From: an uncultured Flavobacteriales bacterium
GTDB taxonomy: Bacteria > Bacteroidota > Bacteroidia > Flavobacteriales_D > Crocinitomicaceae
Assembly (NCBI GenBank): GCA_903939755.1
Contig: CAJAII010000017.1
Span: 1-64,000 of the forward strand
DNA length: 64,000 bases
Direction: 5' to 3'
The notes under the pieces were generated by a model. It did not search any database. It was not told the origin of the DNA and worked only from the letters and a program-made list of their open reading frames with translations. The position numbers and the translations under genes were made by a program. This document shows positions 61,472 to 64,000 of the stretch, piece by piece. Position 1 is the stretch's first letter. The number at the start of each line of letters is the position of its first letter.

Positions 61472-61563
61472 CTTAAAATAAGGTATTCAGCACATTGACA
61501 GGCTTAGATTTATCAACAGCGAAAGGAGTAAAACTAAAATTTCAAATTAATACAAGAGAAAAA

Positions 61564-63015
61564 TTAATAATAAATCGCCCTCCTTACTTTAGAAATATAT
61601 TTTGCTAAACGTATCACTTGTTTCGTGTAGCCAAATTCATTATCGTACCAGGTATATAGGACAATATTTTTACCATTTTTTGAAACTATTGTTGCACTAG
61701 AATCATACACTGAACAACAGGTATTTCCAATAATGTCTGAGGAAACTAATTCTGGATCAATGGAATAGTAGATTTGATTGACCAGGTCGCCATTTAACGC
61801 CGCATTTTTTATCGTGTTATTAATTTCATCTACTGTAGTATCTTTAGATAATTCCAAACTTAAGATGGCTAATGAACCGTTAGGTGTAGGAACCCTTACA
61901 GCATTGGCAGTTAATTTATCTTGTAATTCGGGAATCACTTTGGTTACGGCATTTCCAGCACCTGTTGAGGTGATGACCATATTCACAGCTGCTGCGCGAC
62001 CTCGTCGTGGTTTTTTATGCATGTTATCCAATAAATTCTGGTCATTGGTATAAGCATGAACCGTTTCGATATGGCCACGAACGACTCCAAAAACATCGTT
62101 AACTACTTTTAATATGGGAGAAATAGCATTTGTAGTGCAAGATGCTGCAGAGAATAATTTTTCATCCTCTAAGTTCAAAGTGTTTTGATTGATACCAAAA
62201 ACAATGTTAGGCATCTCTTTACCAGGTGCTGTAAGTAGAACCTTAGAGACTCCTTTTGATTGTAAGTGCCTTGATAAAGTTTCACGGGTGGTAAAAACAC
62301 CTGTGTTATCTATTACCAATGCGTTATTTATACCATAAACGGTATAGTCGATATCTTCAGGATTGGCCGCATCGATCATGCGTACGATTTGCCCATTGAT
62401 AATTAATGATCTATTTTCTAAATCCTCTAATACCGTTCCTTTGAATGAACCATGAACCGAATCATTTCGTAGCAATGAGGCTCTCTTAATGATATCGGCA
62501 TCCGAAGCTCCACGCGTAACAATTGCTCTAAGTCGTAATTGTTGTCCTTTTCCTGCTTGACGTATAAGTTCTCGCGCCGCTAATCGTCCGATTCGTCCAA
62601 AACCATACAGAACAACATCTCGGGGTTGAATTTCATTAGTTGCTGTTGGTTCAAAGCCGGCTAATTTTTTTTCAATAAAATCAGTTTTTGATTCAAATTG
62701 CGCAGCATCAGAAAGCCATTCGCTGGCTAATTTCCCGATGTCTAACTTTGAAGGTTTAATATTAAGCGATAATATGATTTCTGCTAACTCCGAAGTGGTA
62801 TAAACGTCGATAGGTTTATTTACCACTTTTCCAGCATAGCTATGAAGATTTAATATTTCAGAAATGGTAACATCGGTAAGGTGATGTCTAAAGATTACTA
62901 ATTCGATTCCTTTATCGTAAAGTAATTCACCTACAAAGCGTTGTAGTTTTACAGCAGCTCTTTCATCCTCGATGTGCTTCTTTAATTCTTTTTCGTAACT
63001 TAAATCTTGATTCAT
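61564..63015 (-). CDS. gap: Glyceraldehyde-3-phosphate dehydrogenase with N-terminal extension
   Basis: 483 residues, longer than a standard 335-residue GAPDH. An N-terminal domain of about 130 residues, helical and without obvious motif, precedes the Rossmann core GFGRIGRLAA (138-147). The catalytic Cys is in AASCTTNAISP (about 295), with HAYTNDQN following, and the C-terminal WYDNEFGY is intact. The extended form recurs in Bacteroidota and some related groups. Whether it favours NAD or NADP cannot be said. It lies just beyond the rpoD terminator on the same strand. Confidence 0.92.
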   Translation of the reverse strand: MNQDLSYEKELKKHIEDERAAVKLQRFVGELLYDKGIELVIFRHHLTDVTISEILNLHSYAGKVVNKPIDVYTTSELAEIILSLNIKPSKLDIGKLASEWLSDAAQFESKTDFIEKKLAGFEPTATNEIQPRDVVLYGFGRIGRLAARELIRQAGKGQQLRLRAIVTRGASDADIIKRASLLRNDSVHGSFKGTVLEDLENRSLIINGQIVRMIDAANPEDIDYTVYGINNALVIDNTGVFTTRETLSRHLQSKGVSKVLLTAPGKEMPNIVFGINQNTLNLEDEKLFSAASCTTNAISPILKVVNDVFGVVRGHIETVHAYTNDQNLLDNMHKKPRRGRAAAVNMVITSTGAGNAVTKVIPELQDKLTANAVRVPTPNGSLAILSLELSKDTTVDEINNTIKNAALNGDLVNQIYYSIDPELVSSDIIGNTCCSVYDSSATIVSKNGKNIVLYTWYDNEFGYTKQVIRLAKYISKVRRAIYY

Positions 63016-63042
63016 GTTTTACGGTATTTTTCAAATAAAATA

Positions 63043-63080
63043 GACAAAAAAAAGGCTAGCAACATGGTTGCTAGCCTTTT
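63043..63080 (-). terminator. Rho-independent terminator of rpoD
   Basis: Perfect 14-bp stem AAAAGGCTAGCAAC (63050-63063) / GTTGCTAGCCTTTT (63067-63080) with a three-base loop. On the minus strand it ends in a run of eight T (63046-63053 as A on the + strand). It lies between the rpoD stop (63091) and the gap start (63015), on the rpoD-downstream side. Confidence 0.9.
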
Positions 63081-63090
63081 AAAATTATAT

Positions 63091-63957
63091 TTAACCTAAG
63101 TAGGATTTCAATAACTTGTTTCGAGAAGCATGACGCAATCTTCGAATCGCTTTTTCTTTAATTTGACGCACTCGCTCACGTGTTAAATTGAATTTAGATC
63201 CAATTTCTTCCAACGTTAGTCCGTGATTCATTCCAATTCCAAAGAATAATCTGATTATTTCTCTTTCTTTATCTGTCAAAGTACTTAAAGATCTTTCTAT
63301 TTCTTTTTGAAGTGACTCCGCCATTAATACGTGATCTGTTTTTGGTGCATCGGCATTTGCCATTACGTCCATTAAGGTACCACCATCCTCATTGGTAGAA
63401 AGTGGTGCATCCATTGATACGTGTCTACCAGAAACATTAAGACTTTCTTTTATTTTGTCTTCATGAACATCTAATGCTTCTGCCAACTCTTCTGCTGAAG
63501 GTGGACGTTCAAACTCTTGCTCTAATCTTGAAAATGCTTTGTTGATTTTGTTTAAAGAACCAACTTGATTCAAAGGAAGTCGAACGATTCTAGCTTGTTC
63601 TGCTAAAGCTTGTAATATTGATTGGCGAATCCACCAAACTGCATAGGATATAAATTTGAACCCTCGGGTCTCATCAAATTTCTGTGCCGCTTTTATTAAA
63701 CCTAAATTACCTTCATTGATTAAATCTGGTAAGGTTAATCCTTGATTTTGATATTGTTTGGCAACGGAAACAACAAACCTAAGATTTGCTCTCGTTAATT
63801 TTTCTAATGCTTTTTGGTCGCCAGCTCTAATTTTTCTGGCTAATTCTACTTCTTGTTCTGCTGTTATTAATTCTTCACGGCCAATATCTTGCAGATACTT
63901 ATCTAAAGATTGACTTTCGCGATTTGTTATTGATTTGGTTATTTTTAGTTGTCTCAT
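63091..63957 (-). CDS. rpoD: Primary RNA polymerase sigma factor (short group 1 type)
   Basis: 288 residues. Region 1.2 ([20 protein letters not shown]), the core-binding region 2.1-2.2 ([16 protein letters not shown]), region 2.3-2.4 ([20 protein letters not shown]), region 3 and the region 4.2 helix-turn-helix ([23 protein letters not shown]) are all present. Region 1.1 is absent, as in the short Bacteroidota primary sigma. This factor is expected to recognise -33 TTG and -7 TAnnTTTG elements such as those listed here. Its own upstream region continues beyond the window. Confidence 0.93.
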   Translation of the reverse strand: MRQLKITKSITNRESQSLDKYLQDIGREELITAEQEVELARKIRAGDQKALEKLTRANLRFVVSVAKQYQNQGLTLPDLINEGNLGLIKAAQKFDETRGFKFISYAVWWIRQSILQALAEQARIVRLPLNQVGSLNKINKAFSRLEQEFERPPSAEELAEALDVHEDKIKESLNVSGRHVSMDAPLSTNEDGGTLMDVMANADAPKTDHVLMAESLQKEIERSLSTLTDKEREIIRLFFGIGMNHGLTLEEIGSKFNLTRERVRQIKEKAIRRLRHASRNKLLKSYLG

Positions 63958-64000
63958 GAATTAAAGAGCTCTTTAAAGGATTTATAATTAATCGTTTTGG

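Overview
The window is bacterial chromosome from a member of the Bacteroidota, most likely Flavobacteriales-like. The base composition is AT-rich. Several marks point this way: type IX secretion (T9SS) sorting domains, a PorP/SprF protein, a gliding-motility-associated C-terminal domain, a short primary sigma factor without region 1.1, a roughly 480-residue GAPDH, Bacteroidota-specific families (DUF1599, DUF3822, DUF5522, FISUMP), and TAnnTTTG-type -7 boxes. I saw no rRNA, tRNA, CRISPR array, transposase or integrase.

Layout. (1) 1-11248 (-) is one giant, window-truncated gene for a repetitive secreted protein: a signal peptide, PKD-like domains, then about 24 copies of one repeat (A) and nine copies of a second repeat (B) of exactly 291 bp. 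(2) 11322-16224 holds an unknown membrane-anchored protein, a PlsC-like acyltransferase, a small Cys-rich protein, an ACC deaminase/D-cysteine desulfhydrase, and a two-gene T9SS/adhesin operon. (3) folP (-) diverges from a long + strand run, 17157-31756: DUF1599, MauE/DoxX-thioredoxin fusion, tpiA, prmA, a 1549-residue secreted protein, plsY, a roughly 1750-residue TPR/coiled-coil/SPOR-like protein, clpS and rhomboid. (4) 31759-34919 (-) is a DUF3822-rsmD-coaD-thioredoxin-like operon. (5) A RecD-like helicase (+) is followed by a probable insertion, about 36430-41368. It contains palindromic intergenic repeats, six copies of a 100-bp tandem repeat and a collagen-like/FISUMP surface protein. 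A diverged copy of the helicase 3' end flanks its far side. (6) 41419-57347 (-) carries a 759-residue unknown, a T9SS cargo protein, an ABC-F/M61 pair, a four-gene cluster (FAD protein, BatA-like, PyrC-like, PmtA-like), a TPR protein and gyrA. (7) clpC (+) ends at a strong terminator. After it come an alpha-oxoamine synthase (sphingolipid/sulfonolipid type), GAPDH and the primary sigma factor rpoD, all on the - strand.

How it fits together. Most of the window is core housekeeping: folate, glycolysis, translation-factor modification, phospholipid and CoA synthesis, replication, proteolysis and transcription. Cell-surface and T9SS functions are interleaved with it. The most unusual parts are the giant repeat protein with its higher-order 1455-bp duplication, the repeat-flanked FISUMP/collagen segment at the helicase 3' end, and the large operon proteins of unknown role beside plsY.
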